From an uncultured Carnobacterium sp. (GTDB lineage Bacteria; Bacillota; Bacilli; Lactobacillales; Aerococcaceae), in the NCBI GenBank assembly GCA_937923125.1, contig CALALK010000129.1, positions 1-11,185 of the forward strand: 11,185 nt of DNA. The letters are read 5' to 3'. The notes beneath the pieces were generated by a model. That model was not told the DNA's origin. It did no database searches and saw only the letters and a list, made by a program, of their open reading frames with translations. Numbering within the stretch: the stretch's first letter is position 1; each line of letters starts with the position of its first letter. This document shows positions 1-6,657 of the stretch, piece after piece. The translations under genes and the position numbers were made by a program.

Positions 1-1
1 A

Positions 2-271
2 TGTGCTGACTTACTTGCTCCAGAAGGATACGGAGAAGTTATCGGAGGAAGTGAACGTGAAACGGACTACGATAAATTATTAGAAAGAATTAAATCAAAT
101 GGATTAAATCCAGATGATTATGCATTCTACTTAGATTTACGTAAATATGGTTCTGTTCCTCACTCAGGATTCGGACTTGGTCTAGAACGTATGGTAACAT
201 TTGTAGCTGGTACGAAACATATTCGTGAAGCTATTCCATTCCCACGTTTATTAAACCGTATTTATCCATAA
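2..271 (+). CDS. asnS: Asparaginyl-tRNA synthetase, C-terminal part
   Basis: This is the last 89 codons of a class II aminoacyl-tRNA synthetase that charges tRNA-Asn with asparagine in the cytoplasm. The upstream part lies outside the window. The visible stretch includes the class II motif 3 region, with [15 protein letters not shown] followed by the family's usual C-terminal IREAIPFPR and a short tail ending in NRIYP. In the AsnRS/AspRS/LysRS group the motif 3 arginine contacts ATP. The ending fits AsnRS rather than LysRS, and the neighbours dnaD and nth support it because asnS-dnaD-nth is a conserved order in Firmicutes. AspRS of the archaeal type is the main alternative and is less likely from the context. 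Confidence 0.9.
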   Translation, partial: CADLLAPEGYGEVIGGSERETDYDKLLERIKSNGLNPDDYAFYLDLRKYGSVPHSGFGLGLERMVTFVAGTKHIREAIPFPRLLNRIYP

Positions 272-284
272 TAAAGAAAATAGG

Positions 285-319
285 AAAGAGCCGCTGACCT
301 GTGTCGTTGGCTCTTTTTT
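285..319 (+). terminator. Hairpin with U tract between asnS and dnaD
   Basis: The arms AAAGAGCC (285-292) and GGCTCTTT (309-316) pair perfectly, with an inner GAC/GTC helix closing a CTGT loop. A run of T follows to 319. It has the form of a rho-independent terminator or attenuator after asnS. The dnaD Shine-Dalgarno sequence begins only a few bases later, leaving no room for a separate dnaD promoter downstream of the hairpin. Confidence 0.75.
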
Positions 320-338
320 AAAAGAGGGAGGTCATTAA

Positions 339-1028
339 ATGGCATTAACATTCCAAGAACACTGGATTTATAGTGGTAGCACGTCTGTTCCAAATGCATT
401 ACTTCAAAATTATCGTAAATTGCAATTATCTGCAGATGAGTGCTTATTAATTGCTTGGTTAATGCAGCGACATCCGGAAGAGTCATTTGTACTTGATATC
501 AAAGAAACTTGTGTGCAATTTGGTGTAGACGAGAGACAATTGTTTAGCATTATTCAGCATTTAATGGATCGCCAAGTGTTAGAGATTAAACAGCGCGAAG
601 CACACGATGGGAAAAAAGTGGATTACTATAGCTTTAAACCGCTTCTGCGCCAATTGGAAGTATTGTTTAAACAAAACTCTTTTAGCGTAGAAAAAATGTC
701 TCAAAAAGACGTGAATGTACTCGCTTTAATCGAGCAAGAGTTCAATCGCCAATTAAGTGGATTTGAAATTGAGATGATTTCTGGATGGATTCATAAAGAT
801 AAATATCCACAAGAATTAATTGTCGCTGCCTTAAAAGAGGCCATCTTGAATCAAGCGCATAATGTAAAATATATTGACCGTATTTTACTAGCATGGAAAC
901 ATAAAGGAATTACATCTGCTCAACAATTAGCAGCATCTGAGAATCGCACGAAAAATGCGCAAGTGGAAGTAAAGCCAAATGAAACTTCCAGTCAATCAGT
1001 TCCTTTAGTAAATTGGGTGAAGAAATAG
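339..1028 (+). CDS. dnaD: DnaD, primosomal DNA replication protein
   Basis: This 229-residue protein matches DnaD, which in low-GC Gram-positives binds DNA and works with DnaA, DnaB and DnaI in loading the replicative helicase during initiation and restart. The N-terminal part (about 15-110) fits the winged-helix DDBH1 domain. The C-terminal part (about 120-195) fits the DDBH2 (DnaB_2) domain and carries the family motif YxxxIxxxW at Y178, I182 and W186. The last 30 or so residues are polar and look disordered, as is usual. The ATG at 339 follows a strong site, GGGAGGT (326-332), at good spacing. The stop lies 2 bases before the nth start, so the two are probably co-transcribed. The length is normal for the family. 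Confidence 0.92.
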   Translation: MALTFQEHWIYSGSTSVPNALLQNYRKLQLSADECLLIAWLMQRHPEESFVLDIKETCVQFGVDERQLFSIIQHLMDRQVLEIKQREAHDGKKVDYYSFKPLLRQLEVLFKQNSFSVEKMSQKDVNVLALIEQEFNRQLSGFEIEMISGWIHKDKYPQELIVAALKEAILNQAHNVKYIDRILLAWKHKGITSAQQLAASENRTKNAQVEVKPNETSSQSVPLVNWVKK

Positions 1029-1030
1029 TT

Positions 1031-1669
1031 ATGTTATCAAAAGCAAAAACATTACAAGCAGTTCTAGAAATGCAAAAGATGTTTCCAGATGCGCATTGCG
1101 AATTGAACCATGAAACGCCATTTCAATTACTCATTGCAACAATTCTGAGTGCACAAGCAACTGATAAAGGAGTGAATAAAGTTACTCCAAAGTTATTTTC
1201 AATTTATCCGAATGCGCATGCGTTGGCGAATAGTGAAGAAGAAGTGGTGATTGAGTGTATTCAATCCTTAGGACTTTATAGAAATAAAGCGAAGAATATT
1301 CGACTGTGTGCTCAACAACTGGTTGAACGATTTAATGGAGAAGTTCCACGAACAAGAGAAGAGTTGGTGCAATTAGCAGGAGTTGGGCGAAAGACAGCGA
1401 ATGTCGTGTTAAGCGTCGCATTTGGATTGCCTGCATTTGCAGTAGATACGCACGTAGAACGTATTTCAAAACGTCTACAAATCGTTAAACAGTCTGCTTC
1501 GGTTTTAGAAGTAGAAGAGACACTGTGTAAAAAACTACCAAAAGAATTATGGGGGAAAGCTCATCACTGGATGATCTTTTTTGGAAGATATCATTGCATT
1601 GCTAGAAAGCCAAAATGTGCAAGTTGTCCTTTATTGGATATTTGTGCTTATGGTAAAAAAGAAGTATAA
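1031..1669 (+). CDS. nth: Endonuclease III, DNA glycosylase/AP lyase
   Basis: This 212-residue protein removes oxidised pyrimidines from DNA and nicks the resulting abasic site, starting base excision repair. The helix-hairpin-helix is seen at LAGVGRKTANVV (about 115-126) with the expected catalytic lysine K121. The catalytic aspartate is D139 in VDTHVERISKRL. A 4Fe-4S cluster site closes the protein with the canonical C-x6-C-x2-C-x5-C spacing at C189, C196, C199 and C205. The frame is open from a TTG at 1013, but ATG 1031 gives the usual family length and has GGGTGA (1015-1020), inside the end of dnaD, as its likely ribosome site. Translation is therefore probably coupled to dnaD. Confidence 0.95.
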   Translation: MLSKAKTLQAVLEMQKMFPDAHCELNHETPFQLLIATILSAQATDKGVNKVTPKLFSIYPNAHALANSEEEVVIECIQSLGLYRNKAKNIRLCAQQLVERFNGEVPRTREELVQLAGVGRKTANVVLSVAFGLPAFAVDTHVERISKRLQIVKQSASVLEVEETLCKKLPKELWGKAHHWMIFFGRYHCIARKPKCASCPLLDICAYGKKEV

Positions 1670-1710
1670 ACAAAAAGGTTGGACATTTGTCCAACCTTTT
1701 TGTTTATTTT
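1667..1710. terminator. Symmetrical terminator between nth and the convergent membrane gene
   Basis: An 18-bp perfect stem (1667-1684 with 1689-1706) closes an ATTT loop. The 5' arm contains AAAAAGGTTGGAC and the 3' arm GTCCAACCTTTTT, so each strand reads a GC-containing stem followed by a T-rich tract. It begins at the nth stop codon and ends beside the stop of the minus-strand gene, so it should end both transcripts. Confidence 0.9.
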
Positions 1711-2530
1711 AAATTGTTAAGAAGAATCCGTATAAAACAGACATAACGACTAAGTACCAGTGAAGGTATGTAAATAATCGATTAATAGAGTACTGCTTTC
1801 TAAAGTGGATTTGGTAAAGAATCGGAATTAATAATGATAATGAGAATAAGATAATTCCCAAAATATTAATGTTATTCAAATACCATAAGTAGTAAATAAT
1901 CGTTCCGATAAGCCATGATAAACTTACAAAAACATTAAAAATGGCAGCAATAGCTCCAAAGTGGCGTTTTCCTTCACGTTTTTCAGTCAGTTTTGTTTTT
2001 ATATGTAAAACATAAAGTCCGTAGAAAACGTATTGGAATAGTTGAATACTTACAACAGTTGTTACGTTACCGCTAAGAACATATAAAGTCACAAAGTTTG
2101 CAATGTAGTATTTTGCGATACCATTCAATAGCAAATGATAAATATACGCAACCTCGTTTGGTCCAATCACAAATAAGTTTGTATGATTAAACAATACAAT
2201 TGCAAATAAGAGAAGCACAACTCTGATAGCTACTGTTTGATAAAAATAAAATAGCAGAGCCAGTAGGACAATATTCGTAATTGCAATTACAGGCCATTTC
2301 TTCAATTCAGGATGAAGTGCTAATTTTCTATATGAATTTTCTTGTAAGTATATAGTTACAAAAAATAAAAATAGTACGACAAAATGCAAAAATTGAAATT
2401 GCTGTTGTCTTAAGGCAAGAATCAATCCAATAAAGCAATAACCAAGTGGGGCAAGTATATAACTGAGCCATGGCGAAGTCGCTTGGTGTAGAACGCTTTC
2501 GATTGATATCGTTTGCGATTCATTATTCAT
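1709..2530 (-). CDS. Multi-pass membrane protein, possibly a degenerate UbiA-family member
   Basis: I cannot assign a function. The 273-residue product is very hydrophobic, with about 8-9 likely membrane helices (roughly 22-40, 46-62, 80-97, 101-120, 128-150, 155-176, 192-216, 222-242, 255-272). The pattern resembles UbiA/MenA prenyltransferases. SPWLSYILAPLGYCFIGLIL stands where the UbiA N-terminus has an RPW...LAP-type start. The loop after helix 2 (LQENSYRK, 62-69) sits where NDxxD is expected. The later loop (TEKREGKRHFGAIAA, 182-196) resembles the DxxGDRxxGKRTLAV region of MenA. Both loops have lost the metal-binding aspartates; the whole protein contains no aspartate. If the kinship is real, it is unlikely to be an active prenyltransferase. 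ATG 2530 follows GAGGT on the minus strand, and a near-consensus promoter lies just upstream. It stands alone, convergent to nth. Confidence 0.6.
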   Translation of the reverse strand: MNNESQTISIESVLHQATSPWLSYILAPLGYCFIGLILALRQQQFQFLHFVVLFLFFVTIYLQENSYRKLALHPELKKWPVIAITNIVLLALLFYFYQTVAIRVVLLLFAIVLFNHTNLFVIGPNEVAYIYHLLLNGIAKYYIANFVTLYVLSGNVTTVVSIQLFQYVFYGLYVLHIKTKLTEKREGKRHFGAIAAIFNVFVSLSWLIGTIIYYLWYLNNINILGIILFSLSLLIPILYQIHFRKQYSINRLFTYLHWYLVVMSVLYGFFLTI

Positions 2531-2559
2531 AAAAATACCTCATTCTTAAGTATAGTTTA

Positions 2560-2588
2560 ATGATAGGTAATTATGGTGTTCTTGTCAA
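2560..2588 (-). promoter_or_regulatory. Promoter of the minus-strand membrane protein gene
   Basis: On the minus strand a perfect -35 TTGACA (2588-2583) is followed after 17 bases by TATCAT (2565-2560). Transcription should start near 2553, leaving a leader of about 23 bases with the ribosome site GAGGT before ATG 2530. Confidence 0.75.
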
Positions 2589-2839
2589 GGTTTGGAGGTT
2601 TATACCAAAGTAAATAGACGAGAAATAATTGTATATTCTAAATTAATTTTAAAATAAGAAGTGTGCTGAAAGCTTTAAAATAGAACGTTTCGGAAATATT
2701 ACGGATATACTCTTTGAAAAAAAGATGAAAAAATAGCAAAGAAATTCACTTTAAAGGTATTCTTTAAGAATAAAATGTGATAAAATGAACACGAGAGGTA
2801 ATTTTTACCATCAATTTAATAAGAAAAGAGGAAAGCACG
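2589..2839. other. Intergenic region upstream of the adhesin gene
   Basis: Together with the promoter at 2560-2588 this fills the 309-base gap between two divergent genes. Nothing in it codes convincingly. It is very A/T rich with several A runs (for example around 2715-2735). It ends in the adhesin promoter, a small inverted repeat GGTAA-TTT-TTACC (2797-2809) just after the expected transcription start, and the ribosome site AGAGGAAAG (2828-2836). No riboswitch or tRNA was recognised. Confidence 0.5.
2778..2786 (+). promoter_or_regulatory. Extended -10 promoter of the adhesin gene
   Basis: TGATAAAAT has the TGn extension joined to a TAAAAT -10 box. No good -35 box is visible 16-18 bases upstream (the sequence there is tattct-like), which is tolerated with an extended -10. 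The start would be near 2793 and the leader about 45 bases. Confidence 0.5.
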
Positions 2840-4480
2840 ATGAACAAAAACGGGAAAAAATTGGGGATTTTTTCGTTCTTACTATTTTTATTAACTGCAC
2901 TTTTTACATTAGCTTCTCATAATGCGTCTGCTGAAGAAACTAAACCTGCAGTTTCAGTAACTGGTAAATTTGCCGATACCATTACAATTGTCAATATTTC
3001 AAATAACGAAGGTGGAAATCTAAATTGGGATTTAGAGCAATGGGCTACCTTCCGTATTAATGCAACGTATGATTTAGCAGGTAAAAATGTTAAAGCAGGT
3101 GACCAAACAACGGTTACTGTGCCAGAAGCATTAATTATTACATCTAATAGTTTTGAGATTCGCGATATTAACACAAATGAAATTATCGCTCATGCTACTG
3201 TAGATGCTGAAAACAAAAAATTAACATTAACTTATACAGACTATGTGGAAAAACATTCTGATACAAATGGTTCGTTCTTCTTCTATGCACGTATTGACTT
3301 TAAGAAACACCCACAACAAGGTGAAATTCCTGTTGTTGTGACAGTCAATGCTGTAACAAAAGTTGCTGGTAAAGTAACCTTTAAGGGAATTGGTGATGGA
3401 AACCCAAGAACTTTAACAAAAACTAGCTGGGTAAACAACACAGACTATAAGACAGTTTCTTATACCATTTCTGTTAACCGTAACCGTCAAAATATTAAAG
3501 AAGTAACATTAGAAGACCATTTGAAATTTACAAGTGCCAGCTATGTGAAAGATAGCATTAAAGTTATTAAAGGTAAGTTTGCTTATGTAGATGGAGAATG
3601 GCAATTCTCTGACCGTGTTGATGTTACAGATCAACATAAAATTACTATCGCTGAAGATGGACAATCTTTTGTCATTGACTTAGGAGATATTACTGAAGCA
3701 GATCAATACCGTATTTCTTATGACGTTCGATTAAACTACCAACCAGTTGATGGTGAATTATTAAAGAATGACGCAACATTAAAAGGTAAAGGTGTCGTTA
3801 TTAAAGAAATAACCAATGCTTCTGCAGTTCAAATTGCTGGTGGTGCTGGTATTGGTTATGTATTTACAATTAACGTTCATAAAGTAGATGATGCTAACCA
3901 ACCTATTAAGGGTGCTAAGTTTAAAGTAGTTCGTGAAGCAAACAAGCAAGTAATCGGAGAATACGAAACTGATGAAAATGGTAATATTACTGTTAATGCA
4001 TTATTAAAAGATAAATATATCTTGACAGAAACAGAAGCTCCTGCAGGATTCGTTATTAAAGATGCTGACACTGTAATTAATGTTGAAGACTTTGGAACAG
4101 ATCACGCTGTAACAAAAACAATTGTGAATCCAAAAGAAGAGACTACAACAACAACGACAACGACGACAACAACAACAACTACTACTACAACTACAACAAC
4201 GGAAGCTCCTACGACTGTTACAACAACGACAGAAGCTCCAACAACTGTTACGACAACAACAGAAGCACCTACAACAGTAACAACAACGACTGAGGCTCCT
4301 ACAACAGTTACTACAACAACAGAAGGCCCAAGTACAGTTGTGACAACTGAAAATACAACAACTACTGAAGAAAAACCTGAATTACCAAATACAGGTACAA
4401 CAAACTACAATCTTCTAGTTGTGATTGCAAGTGTGTTATTAGTGGGCGCATACGCAATTGTTCGTAAAGAAGTAAAATAA
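2840..4480 (+). CDS. LPXTG-anchored surface adhesin with Cna-like domains
   Basis: This 546-residue surface protein carries all the parts of a sortase-anchored adhesin. A signal peptide (1-31) probably ends at NASA before EE. Residues about 40-188 and 190-330 look like two Ig-like adhesive domains of the Cna N1-N2 type. In the second, K194, D226 and N310 sit where CnaA-type domains form a Lys-Asn isopeptide bond. Residues about 343-430 form a CnaB domain, with K348, E397 or E399 (in TETEAP) and N430 as the likely isopeptide triad. A threonine stalk follows (435-510), then LPNTG (515-519), a membrane helix and the tail RKEVK. Sortase A should attach it to peptidoglycan. The ligand cannot be read from the sequence, and collagen binding is not proven. 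The gene appears to be transcribed alone, and no sortase gene is nearby. Confidence 0.88.
   Translation: MNKNGKKLGIFSFLLFLLTALFTLASHNASAEETKPAVSVTGKFADTITIVNISNNEGGNLNWDLEQWATFRINATYDLAGKNVKAGDQTTVTVPEALIITSNSFEIRDINTNEIIAHATVDAENKKLTLTYTDYVEKHSDTNGSFFFYARIDFKKHPQQGEIPVVVTVNAVTKVAGKVTFKGIGDGNPRTLTKTSWVNNTDYKTVSYTISVNRNRQNIKEVTLEDHLKFTSASYVKDSIKVIKGKFAYVDGEWQFSDRVDVTDQHKITIAEDGQSFVIDLGDITEADQYRISYDVRLNYQPVDGELLKNDATLKGKGVVIKEITNASAVQIAGGAGIGYVFTINVHKVDDANQPIKGAKFKVVREANKQVIGEYETDENGNITVNALLKDKYILTETEAPAGFVIKDADTVINVEDFGTDHAVTKTIVNPKEETTTTTTTTTTTTTTTTTTTTEAPTTVTTTTEAPTTVTTTTEAPTTVTTTTEAPTTVTTTTEGPSTVVTTENTTTTEEKPELPNTGTTNYNLLVVIASVLLVGAYAIVRKEVK
4142..4201 (+). repeat. Run of 20 threonine codons in the adhesin stalk
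   Basis: Twenty consecutive Thr codons (residues 435-454) use ACA 11 times, ACT 5 times and ACG 4 times, never ACC. The mixed codons show it is not a pure microsatellite, but the ACN periodicity makes it liable to length change. It probably forms an extended, possibly glycosylated spacer across the cell wall. Confidence 0.9.
4202..4351 (+). repeat. Tandem 30-bp repeats encoding EAPTTVTTTT
   Basis: Four in-frame copies of a 10-residue unit EAPTTVTTTT (residues 455-494) are followed by a diverged fifth unit, EGPSTVVTTE. Copies differ only at synonymous third positions, so the protein repeat is exact while the DNA has drifted. This continues the wall-spanning stalk up to the LPNTG signal. Confidence 0.92.
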
Positions 4481-4501
4481 TAGAATTAAATCCTCATGAA
4501 G

Positions 4502-4532
4502 AAGGTCTAAGTCTTTGAACTTAGGCTTTTTT
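4502..4532 (+). terminator. Terminator of the adhesin gene
   Basis: GTCTAAGT (4505-4512) pairs with ACTTAGGC (4519-4526) around a CTTTGA loop, with one G-U pair, and three further pairs extend the stem outward. A run of T follows (4527-4532). It lies shortly after the adhesin stop codon. Confidence 0.8.
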
Positions 4533-4592
4533 CTTTGTTTTGAAAAAAATGTGCATATAATAGTAGTTTTTGCTATCTTTTTTGCTAATAAA

Positions 4593-4601
4593 TGCTATAA
4601 T
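4593..4601 (+). promoter_or_regulatory. Promoter of metK (extended -10)
   Basis: TGCTATAAT is a perfect extended -10 element. The start would fall near 4608, about ten bases before the SMK-box RNA. No good -35 is seen. A second TATAAT at 4556-4561 could be an upstream alternative promoter, also without a clear -35. Confidence 0.65.
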
Positions 4602-4617
4602 GAGAAAGTTAAAAATG

Positions 4618-4677
4618 ATATTCCCGAAAGGATACACAATGTGTAGATGCCTTGTAACCGGAATTGAATGGGGGAAA
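4618..4677 (+). promoter_or_regulatory. SMK-box (SAM-III) riboswitch of metK
   Basis: The sequence matches the SMK box known from metK leaders of Lactobacillales: TTCCCGAAAGGAT (4621-4633), a short hairpin TACAC-AAT-GTGTA (4633-4645), then GATGCCTTGTAACCG (4646-4660). AAGG (4628-4631) pairs with CCTT (4650-4653). The anti-Shine-Dalgarno TTCCC (4621-4625) can pair with GGGAA inside the ribosome site GGGGGAA (4670-4676). In this class SAM binding stabilises that pairing and blocks translation of metK, a direct feedback loop on the product of the enzyme. The link between ACCG and GGGGG appears variable between members and is about ten bases here. Recognition is by conserved core sequence and pairing, not by a covariance search. 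Confidence 0.93.
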
Positions 4678-4682
4678 AAGAA

Positions 4683-5855
4683 ATGGAAAAAATTTTATTT
4701 ACATCGGAATCCGTAACAGAAGGACATCCCGATAAAGTTGCTGACCAAATTAGTGATGGTATTTTAGATGCCATTCTTGCTCAAGATCCAACAGCGCGTG
4801 TAGCCTGTGAGACTGTAGTAAATACTGGTTTAGTCGTTTTAGTAGGAGAAATCACAACAAGTGCAGTTGTCGATTATCAACAAGTTGCTCGTGATACGAT
4901 TCGTAAAATTGGTTATACAGATCGCAAATACGGATATGATGCAGATTCAGTAGCTGTATTAGTTTCACTTGATAAACAATCACCTGATATTGCAATGGGT
5001 GTTGATGATGCATTAGAAACTCGTGGACAATCTGAAGAGTTTGGAGCAGGAGACCAAGGTTTAATGTTTGGTTATGCAACAAATGAAACTGAATCCTATA
5101 TGCCACTGCCAATCGATTTAAGTCATAAGTTAGCTTACCAACTAGCAAAAGTCCGTAAGGAAAAACAATTAGATTACTTAGGTCCAGATGGAAAAGTTCA
5201 AGTGACAATCGAGTACACACCTGAACACCAAGTAAAACGTATTGATACAATTGTTGTAAGTACACAACATGATGAAGAAATTTCTCAAGAGCAAATCAGA
5301 AAAGATGTACTAGAGTATGTTGTTAAACCTGTAGTACCAGCTGAATTACTCGACGATGAAACTCGTTACTTCATTAATCCAACTGGTAAATTCGTTATCG
5401 GTGGACCTGTTGGAGACTCAGGATTAACTGGACGTAAAATCATTGTTGATACGTACGGTGGTTATGCTCGTCATGGTGGTGGAGCTTTCTCTGGTAAAGA
5501 CTCTACAAAAGTAGACCGTTCAGCAAGTTATGCAGCTCGTTACATTGCTAAAAACGTTGTAGCAGCTGGTCTAGCTGATAAATGCGAAATCCAATTAGCC
5601 TATGCCATTGGGGTTGCACAACCTGTTTCAATCGCTGTAGATACATTTGGTACGAACCATGTTCCAGAAGATAAAATTATTGAAGTCATTCGTAAAGAGT
5701 TCCGTTTAACTCCAAAAGGAATTATCGAAACATTAAACTTACGTAGACCAATCTACCAACAAACAGCCGCTTATGGACATTTCGGTAGAACAGATATTGA
5801 ACTTCCATGGGAACAACTGAATAAAGTAGAAGAGTTAAAAGCTTATTTTGCTTAA
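4683..5855 (+). CDS. metK: S-adenosylmethionine synthetase
   Basis: This 390-residue enzyme makes S-adenosylmethionine from methionine and ATP in the cytoplasm and supplies nearly all cellular methylation. The N-terminal [11 protein letters not shown] (8-18) holds the ATP-binding histidine H15 and metal ligand D17. Both family signatures are intact: [12 protein letters not shown] (121-132) and the P-loop-like GGGAFSGKD (265-273). Length and ends are normal. The frame is open from an ATG at 4668, but that codon overlaps the ribosome site of the SMK box, so ATG 4683, eight bases after GGGGG, is the true start. The gene stands alone, with its own promoter and terminator. Regulation should be translational by SAM. 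Confidence 0.98.
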   Translation: MEKILFTSESVTEGHPDKVADQISDGILDAILAQDPTARVACETVVNTGLVVLVGEITTSAVVDYQQVARDTIRKIGYTDRKYGYDADSVAVLVSLDKQSPDIAMGVDDALETRGQSEEFGAGDQGLMFGYATNETESYMPLPIDLSHKLAYQLAKVRKEKQLDYLGPDGKVQVTIEYTPEHQVKRIDTIVVSTQHDEEISQEQIRKDVLEYVVKPVVPAELLDDETRYFINPTGKFVIGGPVGDSGLTGRKIIVDTYGGYARHGGGAFSGKDSTKVDRSASYAARYIAKNVVAAGLADKCEIQLAYAIGVAQPVSIAVDTFGTNHVPEDKIIEVIRKEFRLTPKGIIETLNLRRPIYQQTAAYGHFGRTDIELPWEQLNKVEELKAYFA

Positions 5856-5870
5856 TATAATATAATGAAG

Positions 5871-5907
5871 AAATCCAACCTCTAAAAAGAGGTTGGATTT
5901 TGTTTTT
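5871..5907 (+). terminator. Terminator of metK
   Basis: A 12-bp perfect stem, AAATCCAACCTC (5871-5882) with GAGGTTGGATTT (5889-5900), closes a TAAAAA loop and is followed by TGTTTTT. It is a strong rho-independent terminator for metK. On the minus strand the tract after the stem is poorer (CTTCATT), so it may only partly stop the convergent gene. Confidence 0.9.
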
Positions 5908-5947
5908 AGTAGAAAATTATCATATATGATAATTTTCTACTTTTTTT
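5908..5947 (+). terminator. Second, AT-rich perfect palindrome after metK
   Basis: Positions 5908-5941 form a 34-base sequence identical to its own reverse complement (arms beginning AGTAGAAAATTATC), followed by a T7 run (5941-5947). On the plus strand it looks like a tandem backup terminator, though low in GC. It contains the stop codon of the minus-strand methyltransferase gene (5937-5939). Confidence 0.6.
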
Positions 5948-6497
5948 CTATGACATAACAAATTGGTGGACAGTTAATTTGATTGATGAATTGATATTTT
6001 AATACGGACCATTTCTTTTGCGGGAGAACTGAAATGAGTTCTTCTACAGAATTTTTTTCTTCGATTCCACCATCATGCCCATAGTAGGAAACGATAAGGA
6101 TTTTTCCTTTTTTCTCTAATCGATCTAGTAAAATTTGGATAGCTTCTATAGTGGAAGAGGGGGTCGTGATGATTTTTTTATCACTTCCTGGTAAATATCC
6201 AAGATTAAAAATCGCTAATCGAACCAAATCTTGACCACCTAAATAATTAGAAATTTGAGCGTGAGAGTCCAAAATACACGTTACTTTTTCTTCTAAGTCA
6301 TGGTTTTGTAATAATTGTCTTGTTTGTAAAATAGCTTGCTCTTGAATATCAAAAGCAAGAATTTTCGAACCTTTTTCTATATGTTGTGCCAGGAAAAGTG
6401 TGTCATGTCCATTTCCTGCGGTTGCGTCAATAAAAATTCCATCTTCTAAATTGACAGAAAGAATCATTTCGTGACTAAATTGCTGTGCATTCTTCAA
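5937..6497 (-). CDS. mnmM: SAM-dependent tRNA methyltransferase, MnmM/YtqB type
   Basis: This 186-residue class I methyltransferase belongs to the family once named putative rRNA methylase (YtqB). Members of that family have been shown to be MnmM, which methylates nm5(s2)U34 to mnm5(s2)U34 in the tRNA wobble position of Gram-positives. The SAM-binding motif I is DATAGNGHDT (24-33), followed by an acidic strand end in AFDIQ. NLGYLPG (98-104) and YYGHDGG (138-144) are the family's diagnostic blocks, and PPICYVIEK forms the usual last strand. The frame opens at GTG 6506, but that codon overlaps the ribosome site AGAGG (6510-6506). TTG 6497, eight bases after AGAGG, gives the start MKNAQQFSHEM and is preferred. 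The gene is convergent to metK, whose product it uses. Identity is by motif; the substrate is by family. Confidence 0.83.
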   Translation of the reverse strand: MKNAQQFSHEMILSVNLEDGIFIDATAGNGHDTLFLAQHIEKGSKILAFDIQEQAILQTRQLLQNHDLEEKVTCILDSHAQISNYLGGQDLVRLAIFNLGYLPGSDKKIITTPSSTIEAIQILLDRLEKKGKILIVSYYGHDGGIEEKNSVEELISVLPQKKWSVLKYQFINQINCPPICYVIEKK

Positions 6498-6556
6498 AAT
6501 AAGCACCTCTTAACTAAAATTTTACATTTTGTTACATAATTTTTACGGATATTAAG

Positions 6557-6585
6557 AGTATACGACGATTTGCGTGTTCGTGCAA
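6557..6585 (-). promoter_or_regulatory. Likely promoter of the methyltransferase gene
   Basis: On the minus strand TATACT (6562-6557) is a good -10 box. The hexamer 17 bases upstream, TTGCAC (6585-6580), keeps only the TTG of the -35 consensus. The leader would be about 50 bases. Confidence 0.45.
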
Positions 6586-6593
6586 CGTTCCCC

Positions 6594-6621
6594 TACACAA
6601 AAGAATTTATCCTACTATAAT
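6594..6621 (+). promoter_or_regulatory. Likely promoter of the autolysin gene
   Basis: A consensus -10 TATAAT (6616-6621) lies 16 bases after TACACA (6594-6599), a fair -35. It stands back to back with the minus-strand promoter at 6557-6585; the two -35 boxes are about nine bases apart. Confidence 0.55.
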
Positions 6622-6657
6622 GAATAACGAATTAGTTTTTAGATGGAGGAAAAAAGG

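Noticed and set aside
262..486. Minus-strand open frame over the asnS-dnaD junction
   Set aside because: It crosses the terminator hairpin and overlaps dnaD, with no supporting motif.
2660..2700. Catabolite-responsive (cre) site upstream of the adhesin
   Set aside because: Stretches such as AGAACGTTTC resemble the centre of a cre site, but the spacing to the outer TG is one base short.
4668..4682. metK start at the upstream in-frame ATG
   Set aside because: The codon overlaps the GGGGG ribosome site of the SMK box and has no ribosome site of its own; ATG 4683 fits better.
4852..5265. Long minus-strand open frame inside metK
   Set aside because: It is a shadow of metK codon bias, with no ribosome site and no recognisable domain.
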